DNA of 47,607 nt from Firmicutes bacterium CAG:555 (GCA_000431075.1 HF986910.1:25241-72847), one strand, 5' to 3'; shown: positions 13,856 to 23,274, counted from the stretch's first letter. The notes: a model not told the origin generated them from the sequence alone. Numbers and translations: made by a program.

Positions 13856-16462
13856 TTATCCCCTCGCTTTCTGCTGAAGCTCGCTCAGAATGTTGAGCGC
13901 CTCGAGCGGCGTGACGGAGTTTATGTCCAGCGCCCGCAGGCGCTTTGCGACCTCATCGCTGCCGACATCGGCAAGGCTTATCTGGTCGGTCTCGGCCTTT
14001 TTCTCGACGGCAAGCTCCGACTTGCCCGATTCGAGCTCATTAAGATAGGTCTTTGCCTTGGCGATGACATTGTCCGGCACACCGGCAAGCTTTGCGACCT
14101 CGATGCCGTAGCTGTCGTCGGCAGAGCCGGGGACTATCTTGCGCAGGAACACGAGCGTGCCGCCCTGCTTTTTGGCGCTGATGGAATAGTTATGCACGCC
14201 CTCTATCGCACCCTCGAGTGCCGAAAGCTCGTGATAATGCGTTGCGAACATCGTCTTTGCGCCGAGCTTGCGCTTGTCGGCGCAGTATTCGAGCACGGCT
14301 CTTGCTATCGCCATGCCGTCATATGTGGAGGTGCCTCGGCCTATCTCGTCTAAGATGAGCAGGCTCGAGCTCGTTGCATAGCGCAGGATGTTTGCGACCT
14401 CGCTCATTTCAAGCATGAAGGTCGATTGACCGGAGGCAAGATCGTCCGATGCGCCGATGCGGGTGAACACCCTATCGACAACGCCGATGACGGCGCTTTT
14501 TGCCGGAACGAACGAGCCTATCTGCGCCATGAGCACGATAAGCGCCGTCTGCCGCATGTAGGTCGATTTACCCGCCATATTGGGGCCGGTCACGATGGCG
14601 ACACGGTTGGTGTCGCCGTTTAAATGCGTGTCGTTCGGGACGAACATGATATCGCTGACCGACTGCTCGACAACGGGGTGTCTGCCCTCGGTGATGATTA
14701 GCTCGCCGGAGGCGTCGACCTCGGGCATGCAGTAATCATTGCGCACGGCGACCTCGGCAAACGAGCACAGCACATCAAGCTGCGCCACGGCATCGGCGCT
14801 GTCCTGCACCTCGCCGACAAAGGCCGCTATCTTACCGCAGACCTCCATGAAAATTTCATACTCAAGCTGCTTAATGCGGTCGGTGGCGTTGAGCAGGGAG
14901 TTCTCAAGCTCCTTGAGCTCCTGCGTGAAGTAGCGCTCGTTGGAAACGAGGGTCTGCTTTCTTATATAATCCTCGGGCAGAGTGACCTCGCCTGCGGATT
15001 TGGGCACATCGATGTAATAGCCGAACACCTTGTTGTAGCCTATCTTCAGCTTCTTGATGCCGGTGCGCTCCCGCTCCCGTGCCTCAAGCTCGGCAACCGC
15101 CTGAGCGCCGTTATCCCGCAGCTCACGAAGCCTGTCGACCTCACGGGAATAGCCCTTGCGCAGGATGCCGCCCTCTCTGATCGAGAACGGGGGATCGTCG
15201 CAGATGGCCCAGTCGACACGCATGACTATCTTCTCAAGCTGGTTCATGCCGGCGATCTGCCGCAGAGCGGAGCTTTTGAAGCCCTCCAGCAGCTTGCACA
15301 GCTTTGGAAGCGCACGGGCGCACTCCGCCAGCGCAACAAGATCCTTGCCGTTTGCCGTGCCGTAGACAACACGGCCGATGAGCCTTTGCATATCGCCGAT
15401 GCCCCGCATGGCCTCGATGAGCTCGCCTCGTGTGACATTGTCCTTCACAAGCTCGTCAACGGCGGAAAGGCGTTTTTTTATTGCGACCGGAGACAGCAGC
15501 GGCCGCTCTATCCACGAGCGCAGCATTCTGCCGCCCATGGGCGTGCGGGTCTTGTCGAGCACCCACAAAAGCGAGCCTCGCTTTTCTCCCGTGCGCTGCG
15601 CCTCGGTAAGCTCCAGCGAGCGCCTTGTCGCCCAGTCGAGCTCCATGAATTTTTCCTCGGAGAGAAACTCGATGGAGCGGATATGTCCCATGTCGAGCTT
15701 CTGCGTTTCGTCAAGATATTTCATCAGCGCACCGGCGGCGCACACGGCAAGGGGTCTGCCCTCCATGTTTATCTCGGTGAGCTTCTGCACATCAAACTGC
15801 TTGCGTATCCTAAGCGAGCAGTCACGAAACTCATAGTCCTTGCCGCCCATTTCGAGCATGCTGTGAAGCCGCTTTGCCGCAAACTCGGGGATGCGCTTTG
15901 TCTCGGCGGCGGCCTTGTTCATGATGACCTCTCTCGGCTCAAACCTGCCAAGCTCGTTGAGGATATGGTTTACCGCATCGGTCTCATAGCTTGCAACGCA
16001 AAATTCGCCCGTGGAGATATCGCAGAAGGCAACGCCGCCCTTACCCTCCTCGGGCTCGTAATACACCGAGCACAGGTAGTTGCTCTTGCCCTCCTCGAGC
16101 ATGGCGGCATCGGTGACGGTGCCGGGGGTGACGATGCGGATAACGCCGCGCTTAACGAGTCCCTTTGCGGTTGCGGGGTCCTCTATCTGCTCGCAGATGG
16201 CGACCTTATAGCCCTTTGCGATGAGCTTGCCGATATACGCCTGCGAGCTGTGGTACGGCACGCCGCACATGGGGGTGCGCAGCGTGGGGTCGGACACGGA
16301 GCGGTCACGGGTCGTCAGCGCAAGGTCAAGCTCCTTTGATGCGATCTTGGCGTCCTCGTCGAACATTTCGTAAAAGTCGCCGAGGCGGAAAAACAGCAGG
16401 CAGTCCTTGTGCTGCTCCTTGATTTCATTGTACTGTCTTTTCATCGGTGTGAGCTCAGCCAT
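13856..16462 (-). CDS. mutS: DNA mismatch repair protein MutS
   Basis: The 868-residue protein is a full MutS, the mismatch sensor that recruits MutL. The mismatch-binding Phe-x-Glu is in GDFYEMF near residue 33. Connector, lever and clamp domains follow, with the ATPase at the C-terminal end: GPNMAGKSTYMRQ (Walker A) and LLILDEIGRGTSTYDG (Walker B and signature). The ATG 8 nt after AAGGAGG is preferred to the GTG three codons upstream, which overlaps the ribosome site. It lies in a leftward block with miaB, while mutL is read rightward from the other side of miaB. Confidence 0.98.
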   Translation of the reverse strand: MAELTPMKRQYNEIKEQHKDCLLFFRLGDFYEMFDEDAKIASKELDLALTTRDRSVSDPTLRTPMCGVPYHSSQAYIGKLIAKGYKVAICEQIEDPATAKGLVKRGVIRIVTPGTVTDAAMLEEGKSNYLCSVYYEPEEGKGGVAFCDISTGEFCVASYETDAVNHILNELGRFEPREVIMNKAAAETKRIPEFAAKRLHSMLEMGGKDYEFRDCSLRIRKQFDVQKLTEINMEGRPLAVCAAGALMKYLDETQKLDMGHIRSIEFLSEEKFMELDWATRRSLELTEAQRTGEKRGSLLWVLDKTRTPMGGRMLRSWIERPLLSPVAIKKRLSAVDELVKDNVTRGELIEAMRGIGDMQRLIGRVVYGTANGKDLVALAECARALPKLCKLLEGFKSSALRQIAGMNQLEKIVMRVDWAICDDPPFSIREGGILRKGYSREVDRLRELRDNGAQAVAELEARERERTGIKKLKIGYNKVFGYYIDVPKSAGEVTLPEDYIRKQTLVSNERYFTQELKELENSLLNATDRIKQLEYEIFMEVCGKIAAFVGEVQDSADAVAQLDVLCSFAEVAVRNDYCMPEVDASGELIITEGRHPVVEQSVSDIMFVPNDTHLNGDTNRVAIVTGPNMAGKSTYMRQTALIVLMAQIGSFVPAKSAVIGVVDRVFTRIGASDDLASGQSTFMLEMSEVANILRYATSSSLLILDEIGRGTSTYDGMAIARAVLEYCADKRKLGAKTMFATHYHELSALEGAIEGVHNYSISAKKQGGTLVFLRKIVPGSADDSYGIEVAKLAGVPDNVIAKAKTYLNELESGKSELAVEKKAETDQISLADVGSDEVAKRLRALDINSVTPLEALNILSELQQKARG

Positions 16463-16480
16463 GGCGCACACCTCCTTATC

Positions 16481-17026
16481 TTATCTTGCTTTTTTAGCCG
16501 CCTTTTCGGCGTTCATGTATGCATGGAAGCGCTCGGGCAGGTAGGTCATGAACTCCTCCCATGTGTTGTATGCGTAGTTGAAGTAGAACACACCCTCTTT
16601 TACATGCTCGGGAAACTCCTTGCGCTCGGCGGGGGTGAGCTTATGGTCGGCGGCATAGACCCAGTAGGCAAAGCGGGTCTTTTCGATGCCGCACTCCACG
16701 CAGTCGCACCATCTGAGGGTATAGTGCTTTGCATCGGGGGCGTTGGACACACGGAAGATGATGCCGCCCTCGTAGAACGAGATGTTTGCGTAGCCGAAGG
16801 TGTTTTCGGAAATGAGCCTTATGCCGAACATCCAGATGAACATGACGATGCCGACGATGAGCCCTGCTCCGATGAGCGTTTTGTTGCCGTTTATGAGGCT
16901 TATAATGAGCGTTATTATCGCCGCCAGCTCCATGACCACGGCGAAAACGAACAACGCCTTTATAAAGCCCGAGCCGAAGCGCAGCGACTGCGTCACCTGA
17001 TATCTTTTAAGCTTTTTGTTATCCAT
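16481..17026 (-). CDS. Hypothetical membrane protein (PH-like)
   Basis: The 181-residue protein has two adjacent membrane segments (about 22-46 and 50-71), then a C-terminal soluble part (ISFYEGGIIFRVSN, YTLRWCDCVECGIEK). The layout of two helices plus a small beta domain resembles YcxB-like/PH-domain membrane proteins. Function is unknown. It lies between miaB and mutS in the same direction, with 16- and 18-nt gaps, so it is probably co-transcribed. Confidence 0.75.
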   Translation of the reverse strand: MDNKKLKRYQVTQSLRFGSGFIKALFVFAVVMELAAIITLIISLINGNKTLIGAGLIVGIVMFIWMFGIRLISENTFGYANISFYEGGIIFRVSNAPDAKHYTLRWCDCVECGIEKTRFAYWVYAADHKLTPAERKEFPEHVKEGVFYFNYAYNTWEEFMTYLPERFHAYMNAEKAAKKAR

Positions 17027-17042
17027 TTCTCTGTCTCCCGAA

Positions 17043-18455
17043 TTACTCTATCTCGCCGTAAAGCGCCCATGTGTTGCCGGAGGTTATCCTGACATCGATG
17101 AATTTGCCGATGAGGGCTTCATCGCCCTTCAGATGCACGAGCCTGCCGCCGTTGGTGCGGGAGGAAAGATTATACTCTGTTTTTCCCGTCACGCCGTCAA
17201 CGAGAACACGCATCGTTTTGCCGATATACTCGGCGTGCTTTTCGGCGGAAATGCGGTTTGCCGTCTCCAGAAGCTTATCAAAGCGCACCTGCTTTTGCTC
17301 CCTCGTGGCCGCATCGGGCATTTTGGCGGCAGGCGTGCCGACACGCTTTGAGTAGATAAAGGTAAACATCGCATCGTAGCGCACCTTTTCGCACAGCCTG
17401 ACGGTATCCTCGAACTCCTCGTCCGTCTCGCCGGGAAAGCCCACGATTATATCGGTCGTGAGAACGAGGTCGGGCATGTAGCTTCGTGCAAGCTCGACCT
17501 GCCTGAGGTACTTTTCTGCCGTGTAGCGGCGGTTCATCGCCTCAAGCACACGGTCGTTGCCCGCCTGCACCGGCAGGTGCAGCTGGTGGGCGCACTTTTC
17601 GCACTCGGCCATGGTCCTGAACAGCTTTTCGGTGGCGTCCTTGGGGTGGCTCGTCATGAATCTTATGAGAAATTCGCCGGGGATCTCGTTTATCATGGCG
17701 ATAAGGTCCGCAAAATCAACATTGCAGTCGAGATCCTTGCCGTAGGAGTTGACATTCTGGCCGAGCAGCGTAATGTCCTTGTAGCCATCGGCGACCAGCT
17801 GCCGTGCCTCGGCGACGATATCCTCGGGTCTGCGGCTGCGCTCACGGCCTCGCACATACGGCACGATGCAGTAGGTGCAGAAGTTGTTGCAGCCGTACAT
17901 AACGGACAGCCACGCCTTGACCTTGCCGTCACGCTTCAAGGGCATGCCCTCGGTGACATAGCCGTCGCAGCGCTCTGTGGCGAACACACGCTTTTTGCCC
18001 GTCATGACCCTGAGCAGAAGCTCCGGGAAGTGCCACAGGTCGTGCGGCCCGAAAACGAGATCGACAACGGGGTAGGAGCGCTTTATCTTCTCGGCCATAT
18101 GCTCCTGCTGCACCATGCAGCCGCATACGGCGATTATCTGCCCGGGCTTTGCCTTTTTGCTGTGATTTAGCTGCCCGACATTGCCGAGCACTCGCATTTC
18201 GGCGTGCTCACGCACGGCGCAGGTGTTGACGACGATGATATCCGCCGAAAACTCGTCCTGCGTGAAGGCGCAGCCCATCTCGGCAAGATAGCCCCTGATC
18301 TTCTCGGAGTCTGCCTCGTTTTGCTGGCAGCCGTAGGTGTCTACCATCGCAAGCGGCTGTCCGCCGCCGTCGGTGAGTATCTCACGGATGCGTGCGCAGA
18401 CGGCCTCCTGCGCACGGATATTTTCAATGCTTATCTCTTTTCTCTCGTATGCCAT
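17043..18455 (-). CDS. miaB: tRNA-2-methylthio-N6-dimethylallyladenosine synthase MiaB
   Basis: This 470-residue radical-SAM methylthiotransferase converts i6A37 to ms2i6A37 in tRNAs reading U-starting codons. The N-terminal UPF0004 domain supplies three auxiliary-cluster cysteines (C43, C79, C113). The radical-SAM motif GCNNFCTYC gives C189, C193 and C196, and a C-terminal TRAM domain (about 405-470) binds tRNA. Length is normal. The substrate i6A is made by MiaA, encoded just past mutL. It is divergent from mutL across a 106-bp gap that holds a small ACACCTT/AAGGTGT hairpin and a TATAAT at 18534. Confidence 0.97.
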   Translation of the reverse strand: MAYERKEISIENIRAQEAVCARIREILTDGGGQPLAMVDTYGCQQNEADSEKIRGYLAEMGCAFTQDEFSADIIVVNTCAVREHAEMRVLGNVGQLNHSKKAKPGQIIAVCGCMVQQEHMAEKIKRSYPVVDLVFGPHDLWHFPELLLRVMTGKKRVFATERCDGYVTEGMPLKRDGKVKAWLSVMYGCNNFCTYCIVPYVRGRERSRRPEDIVAEARQLVADGYKDITLLGQNVNSYGKDLDCNVDFADLIAMINEIPGEFLIRFMTSHPKDATEKLFRTMAECEKCAHQLHLPVQAGNDRVLEAMNRRYTAEKYLRQVELARSYMPDLVLTTDIIVGFPGETDEEFEDTVRLCEKVRYDAMFTFIYSKRVGTPAAKMPDAATREQKQVRFDKLLETANRISAEKHAEYIGKTMRVLVDGVTGKTEYNLSSRTNGGRLVHLKGDEALIGKFIDVRITSGNTWALYGEIE

Positions 18456-18561
18456 TTTGTCAGATTCCTTTACGGGGATAAAAATACACCTTATAGTAAC
18501 ACAAAAGGTGTGGAACTTTCAACTAAAATAATGTATAATGACATAATACGGAGGACTTGGC

Positions 18562-20400
18562 ATGACAAAGATAAATATTCTTTCTCCGCTTCTTGCGGAT
18601 ATGATAGCGGCGGGCGAGGTCGTGGAGCGGCCCGCCTCCGTGATAAAGGAGCTTGCGGAAAACTCCCTTGACGCAGGCGCAAAAAAGGTGACGATAGAAT
18701 TCAAAAGCGGCGGTGCGACCTATATCCGCATAACCGACGACGGCTGCGGCATGTCGCCGGAGGATGCGGGCATTGCGTTCATGCGCCATGCGACAAGCAA
18801 GCTGCACGACGAAAAGGGACTTGAGGCCATCGGCACGATGGGCTTTCGAGGCGAGGCTCTGGCGGCTATCTCCGCCGTTTCACGCATTGAGCTCACGACC
18901 CGTGAAAAGGGCGCTGCCGAGGGCATCAGAGTCACCGTGCAGGCAGGCGATATAATCGACATGAGCCCCTGCGGCTGCCCGGAGGGCACGAGCATCACCG
19001 TGCGTGATCTTTTCTACAACACGCCCGCTCGCCTGAAATTTTTGAAATCCGACCGCAGTGAAGCGACCGCCTGCACCGCAGCGGCATTGCGCTGCGCCCT
19101 CGGCAGACCCGAGGTGTCGGTAAAATGCATAAAAGACGGCGAGGAGGTTTTCTTCACCCCCGGCGACGGCAGAGCGGACTCCGCCGTATACTCGCTTCTG
19201 GGTCGTGATATCGCAGGCTCCATGCTCCCGTGCACGGGGTCCGGCGACGGCGTTGAGGTCACAGGCTTCGTGTCCTCGCCCGCACTGAGCCGAGGCAACC
19301 GCAGTATGCAGTATTTTTACTGCAACGGCAGATTCATAAAGTCTGCGCTGCTGCAGTCGGCGGTCGAGCAGGCGTACAGAAACACGCTGCTCACCGGCAG
19401 ATACCCGGCGTGCACGCTGTATATCACGCTCAAGACCAGCGCCGTCGATGTCAATGTGCATCCGGCAAAGACCGAGGTCAGGTTTTCCGACGAGAAGAAG
19501 GTTTTCGACACCGTTTATCAGACGGTCAAAGCCGCACTTGAAGCGGAGACCCAGCCGCTTGAGCTGAAGATCTCCGAGAGCACGCAGCGGATGGTATCGA
19601 CCCCCCGAACGGACTTTTTCCGCTCCATGCCCGCCAGAGAATACCGCACGGAGTACACCCGTCCGGCGGCGGCATCGACGCCCCGCCGTGAGCCGAGCTA
19701 TGCCGCACCGCGCCCCACGGCACGCCCGAGTGTGAACGAGCCGTTAACAACAACGGGGTTTACAGCGCAAAACACGGAATTTTCAACCGAAAATGTTGAA
19801 AAAACGGTTGAAAGTGTTGAAAAAATCACTGCTTTAAATCACCGTGTTATCGGAGAATGTCTGAACACATACATTCTTGTCGAAATCGGGGACGAGCTGC
19901 TGCTCATCGACAAGCACGCAGCGCACGAGCGCATGATCTTTGACAGGCTCAAGGCGCAGGGTCGGCAGATAATGTCGCAGACGCTTCTGACCCCTGTTAT
20001 CATAAAGCCCACAGGCGAGGACGGCGAGCTTTTGGAGCAAAACGAGGCGCTTTTATCGGATCTCGGCTTTGAGATAGAGCCCTACGGCGCCGGCGCTTAC
20101 GCCATCCGTGCCCTGCCCGACGACATGGATGTGTCGGACGCCAAGGCAGCCGTTGAGGAGATATGCGAAAAGCTCCGGCGGGGCGATATCGTGAGCGCAG
20201 ACTCGGCCCGTGACGAGCTTCTGCACACGGTTGCCTGCAAGGCGGCGATAAAGGCCGGACGCCGGCACGATATCCGTGAGCTTGAGCGCATTGCCGACGC
20301 CGTTATCGCAGGCGAGGTCAGATACTGCCCGCACGGCCGCCCGGTCTCCGTGCGCCTAACGAAAAACGAGCTCGACAAATTTTTCAGTCGTATAGTATAA
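18562..20400 (+). CDS. mutL: DNA mismatch repair protein MutL
   Basis: The 612-residue protein has the MutL GHKL ATPase at its N-terminus (ENSLDAGAKKV, DDGCGM, TMGFRGEAL) and a C-terminal endonuclease and dimerisation domain. The nicking motif reads DKHAAHERMIFD, versus DQHA(x)2E(x)4E in the family, so the last acid is Asp. CKAAIKAG and CPHGRPVSV, also zinc-site motifs, are intact. Endonuclease activity is therefore expected, as in other bacteria lacking MutH. The linker (about 345-425) is disordered and encodes repeated VEK motifs. CGGAGG precedes the ATG. It starts the rightward block. Confidence 0.97.
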   Translation: MTKINILSPLLADMIAAGEVVERPASVIKELAENSLDAGAKKVTIEFKSGGATYIRITDDGCGMSPEDAGIAFMRHATSKLHDEKGLEAIGTMGFRGEALAAISAVSRIELTTREKGAAEGIRVTVQAGDIIDMSPCGCPEGTSITVRDLFYNTPARLKFLKSDRSEATACTAAALRCALGRPEVSVKCIKDGEEVFFTPGDGRADSAVYSLLGRDIAGSMLPCTGSGDGVEVTGFVSSPALSRGNRSMQYFYCNGRFIKSALLQSAVEQAYRNTLLTGRYPACTLYITLKTSAVDVNVHPAKTEVRFSDEKKVFDTVYQTVKAALEAETQPLELKISESTQRMVSTPRTDFFRSMPAREYRTEYTRPAAASTPRREPSYAAPRPTARPSVNEPLTTTGFTAQNTEFSTENVEKTVESVEKITALNHRVIGECLNTYILVEIGDELLLIDKHAAHERMIFDRLKAQGRQIMSQTLLTPVIIKPTGEDGELLEQNEALLSDLGFEIEPYGAGAYAIRALPDDMDVSDAKAAVEEICEKLRRGDIVSADSARDELLHTVACKAAIKAGRRHDIRELERIADAVIAGEVRYCPHGRPVSVRLTKNELDKFFSRIV

Positions 20401-20435
20401 ACGCTGAATATACCGACATTATCACCGCCGACCGA

Positions 20436-20617
20436 CTGAGCCGACGGAAGGCGAACTCTGCCGCCTTTCCGGTGCTTTGCAGTTATGGCGGCGGCGATTT
20501 TCGCTCAGGCAAGGCGAAGACTGAAGGGAATACTTCCGTATTTCCAAGGGCTTTAACGCAGCATGAGCGGAAAGCGACCCGCCATAACCGGCAGAGGCTC
20601 GGCTTTCGTCGGTTCAG
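20436..20617 (+). repeat. Structured dispersed repeat, copy D (long form)
   Basis: This 182-bp element lies between mutL and miaA. Its ends CTGAGCCGACGGAAGGCGA (20436-20454) and TCGGCTTTCGTCGGTTCAG (20599-20617) pair at 18 of 19 positions, counting two wobbles. The 5' arm can instead form a local hairpin, GGAAGGCG (20446-20453) with CGCCTTTCC (20462-20470). The core outer stem is GTTATGGCGG/CCGCCATAAC, perfect over 10 bp and different in sequence from other copies. The inner stem TTTTCGCTCA/TGAGCGGAAA and the apical hairpin GGGAATAC-TTCC-GTATTTCC are clear. The 3' end overlaps the first bases of the miaA ribosome-binding site (AGGAGG). Confidence 0.85.
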
Positions 20618-20627
20618 GAGGTTTTAG

Positions 20628-21569
20628 ATGATCCCTAAAGTTGTAGTTATAACCGGCCCCACCGCCACGGGAAAGACGAAGCTTGCCGTGGCGCTGGCGC
20701 ATGATTTTGACGGTGAGATAGTCTCGGCCGACTCCATGCAGGTCTACCGGCACATGGACATCGGCACGGCAAAGGTAACGCCCGAGGAAACGGAGGGCGT
20801 GCCGCATTACATGATAGACATCGCCGACCCCGCCGAGAGCTTTTCGGCGGCACGATATGTCGGGGAAGCGACCCGCTGCGTGGACGACATCCTTGCCCGG
20901 GGCAAGCTCCCCATCATCGCAGGCGGCACGAATTTATACATCGATTCGCTCATCTCCGGCCGTGACTTTGCCGACAATGAGTTCGGCAACGCCCTCAGAT
21001 GCGAGCTCGACCGGCAGTATGACGAGCTCGGCGGCGAGGCTATGCTCGAACTCCTGCGCAGCTTTGACCCCGACAGGGCGGCAAAGCTGCACCCGGCAGA
21101 CCGCCGCAGGATAGTGCGAGCCATTGAGGTCTATAAGCTCACGGGCAAGACCATCACGCAGCACGACTTGGAGACACGAAGCCGCCCGCCGAGATACGAT
21201 GCGGCAATGATCGCACTTGACTTCCTCGACCGCCAAGACCTGTACGACCGCATCGACAAGCGTGTCGATATCATGGTGCTTGAGGGGCTTTTTGACGAGG
21301 TCGAGGGTCTTTTGAACGACGGACTTTCCGACGAGTGCACCGCCATGCAGGCAATAGGGTACAAAGAGCCGGCGGCTTATCTAAGGGGCGAGATAACAAA
21401 GGATGAAGCGGTGGAGCTAATCAAGCGTGAAAGCCGCCGCTACGCCAAGCGACAGCTGACATGGCTGCGGCGAAACGGCGATATCTTCTGGATACGCCAC
21501 GGCAAAACGCCCGATATTGAAAGCTCCCGACTGCTTTCGACCGATTATTTGCACCACTGCGGTATATGA
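20628..21569 (+). CDS. miaA: tRNA dimethylallyltransferase MiaA
   Basis: This 313-residue enzyme transfers the dimethylallyl group to A37 of tRNAs, the substrate for MiaB. GPTATGKTKLA is the P-loop, DSMQVYRHMDIGTAK binds the tRNA base and diphosphate, and a C-terminal helix carries RRYAKRQLTWLR. The ATG follows AGGAGG by 6 nt; that ribosome site touches structured repeat D. After the stop there is a small TCTGCC/GGCAGA hairpin, then hfq, a conserved miaA-hfq order. Confidence 0.97.
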   Translation: MIPKVVVITGPTATGKTKLAVALAHDFDGEIVSADSMQVYRHMDIGTAKVTPEETEGVPHYMIDIADPAESFSAARYVGEATRCVDDILARGKLPIIAGGTNLYIDSLISGRDFADNEFGNALRCELDRQYDELGGEAMLELLRSFDPDRAAKLHPADRRRIVRAIEVYKLTGKTITQHDLETRSRPPRYDAAMIALDFLDRQDLYDRIDKRVDIMVLEGLFDEVEGLLNDGLSDECTAMQAIGYKEPAAYLRGEITKDEAVELIKRESRRYAKRQLTWLRRNGDIFWIRHGKTPDIESSRLLSTDYLHHCGI

Positions 21570-21612
21570 TAATTCTGCCTAACGGCAGATTACATATATA
21601 GGAGTGGCAGCA

Positions 21613-21843
21613 ATGCAAAAGACACAAAATTTACAGGACGCATTTTTAAATCAGGTACGCAGGGACAAGACGAGCCTCACGGTTTTTCTGATGAACGGCT
21701 TTCAGATACACGGGGTCATCCGTGCCTTTGACGGCTTCACCGTGATACTCGATTCCGACGGCAAGCAGCAGCTTATCTACAAGCACGCAATTTCGACGAT
21801 AATCCCGCCAAGGCCCGTGGAATATTCGGCGGAAGATGCGTAA
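21613..21843 (+). CDS. hfq: RNA chaperone Hfq
   Basis: The 76-residue Sm-fold protein has the Hfq sequence pattern QDAFLNQVRRDKTSLTVFL, MNGFQIHGVIRAFDGFTVIL and a KHAISTI Sm2 motif. It forms a hexamer binding small RNAs and A/U-rich mRNAs. The ATG at 21613 follows TAGGAG; the in-frame GTG nine bases upstream is part of that ribosome site and is rejected. It lies directly after miaA and overlaps the next gene by 8 nt. Confidence 0.96.
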   Translation: MQKTQNLQDAFLNQVRRDKTSLTVFLMNGFQIHGVIRAFDGFTVILDSDGKQQLIYKHAISTIIPPRPVEYSAEDA

Positions 21844-22567
21844 CTACCTGCACATCGTTGCGGCGGTCATTTTCCTCGGTGCGGCGGCGTATCTCGTGTG
21901 CCTGTTCGTGCAGGTCGAGCGCTCGCCCGAGACCGCTTCGGTCTACCGCATGGAGGTCGACGACAGCGTGGAGGCAGTCGGCAGGGTGCAGTGCGATGCA
22001 GAGTATATCACAGCCGGCTTTGAGACCGTGTACTTCACGGTCTCGGAGGGGCAGTGGGTCTCCGGCGGCAAGCTTGTCGCCCTCGGGGACGCAAGCTTTG
22101 AAAACCTCGTGACCGCACCGTGCGCAGGCTACTTTACCCGCACGCTTGGTGCTGATGCGCCCGAAAACGCAGTCGGCAGGATAGTCTCCGGCGGCTGGCG
22201 GTTTGTTGCCAAGCTCAAAAACGCAGGCCAATACCGTGTCGGTCAGCGGCTGTATCTGACGGTTTTCGACAAATATCCTGCGTATATCGAAAAAATCGAC
22301 AATAACACCGTGACCGTGCGCTGCAAAACGGGGCTCGACGCCGTTCTGGAGGCAGGCACTGTCAGGGCGACGCTCTCGACGGCGGAGCTTGAGGGGCTGC
22401 GGGTGCCGCAAAGGGCGCTGCACTCGGACAGCGGCGGCTGTTTCGTGTATGTCCTCAGGACGGACAAGCCCGAGCGCACGCCGGTCGAAGTTATTTTCAA
22501 TAAAAACGGTCTCTGCCTTGTAAAGGGCGACAGCATTTTTGAAAATATGAAAGTTTTAGTGGGATAA
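21836..22567 (+). CDS. HlyD-like membrane-anchored adaptor protein
   Basis: The 243-residue protein begins with a single membrane helix (about 4-24) and continues with an extracellular beta-rich domain resembling HlyD/efflux adaptors: VYFTVSEGQWVSGGKLVALGDAS is a biotinyl-lipoyl-like half-motif, and VPQRALHSDSGGCFVYVLR fits the membrane-proximal barrel. No long coiled-coil hairpin is visible, and no ABC transporter is adjacent. In Clostridia a similar gene is often found beside sepF and yggS, suggesting a cell-envelope or division role, but this is inference. The start overlaps hfq by 8 nt. Confidence 0.75.
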   Translation: MRNYLHIVAAVIFLGAAAYLVCLFVQVERSPETASVYRMEVDDSVEAVGRVQCDAEYITAGFETVYFTVSEGQWVSGGKLVALGDASFENLVTAPCAGYFTRTLGADAPENAVGRIVSGGWRFVAKLKNAGQYRVGQRLYLTVFDKYPAYIEKIDNNTVTVRCKTGLDAVLEAGTVRATLSTAELEGLRVPQRALHSDSGGCFVYVLRTDKPERTPVEVIFNKNGLCLVKGDSIFENMKVLVG

Positions 22568-22578
22568 GGTGATAAAAA

Positions 22579-23274
22579 ATGAGCATTGCGGAAAATGTGA
22601 AGCTTGTTAAGGAAAACATTGCGGCGGCGGCAATTCGCTGCGGCCGTGACCCGAAGGAGATCAAGCTCGTTGCGGCAACGAAGATGAACGATGCTTCCCG
22701 TGTGCGTGAGGCCATCGCCGCCGGAGTGGATATCTGCGGGGAAAACCGTGTGCAGGAGCTTCAGGAGAAGCTCGCCCAAGGGGCATATGACGGCTGCCCG
22801 CTGCATTTCATCGGTCATTTGCAGAAAAACAAGGTGAAATACATCGTCGGCAAGGTGGAGCTCATCCACTCGGTGGACAGCGTTTCGCTTGCGCAGGAGA
22901 TAAACAGGCGTGCCGCCGCACTGGGCATCACGCAGGACATTTTGCTCGAGGTGAACATCGGAGCGGAGGAAAACAAGTCCGGCTTTGCGCCCGACGAGCT
23001 TGCCAATGCGCTGGACGAGATAGTGCAATTTTCCTCCGTTCGGGTGCTCGGATTGATGGCGATACCCCCAATTTGTGAAATTTCGGAAAACAATAGGGTA
23101 TATTTTAGGCGTATGAAGCAGCTTTTTATTGACATCGGGCAAAAAAAATACGATAATGTCAGTATGTTGCTTTTATCAATGGGCATGAGTGCTGATTACG
23201 AGGTGGCCGTCGAGGAGGGCGCAAGCCTTGTGCGTGTCGGCACGGGCATCTTCGGTGCCCGAAACTATAAATAA
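22579..23274 (+). CDS. YggS/YlmE family PLP homeostasis protein
   Basis: The 231-residue single-domain PLP-binding protein has the cofactor lysine in LVAATKMND (K35) and the motifs CGENRVQEL, HFIGHLQKNK and LLSMGMSADYEVAVEEGASLVRVGTGIFG. Family members balance pyridoxal phosphate and amino-acid pools and have no known enzymatic activity. It is the ylmE-position gene of the Firmicute division cluster, 17 nt upstream of sepF. Confidence 0.95.
   Translation: MSIAENVKLVKENIAAAAIRCGRDPKEIKLVAATKMNDASRVREAIAAGVDICGENRVQELQEKLAQGAYDGCPLHFIGHLQKNKVKYIVGKVELIHSVDSVSLAQEINRRAAALGITQDILLEVNIGAEENKSGFAPDELANALDEIVQFSSVRVLGLMAIPPICEISENNRVYFRRMKQLFIDIGQKKYDNVSMLLLSMGMSADYEVAVEEGASLVRVGTGIFGARNYK

Noticed and set aside
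15386..16339. Plus-strand 317-codon open frame opposite mutS
   Set aside because: It is antisense to conserved mutS sequence, with low-complexity composition and no recognisable domain.
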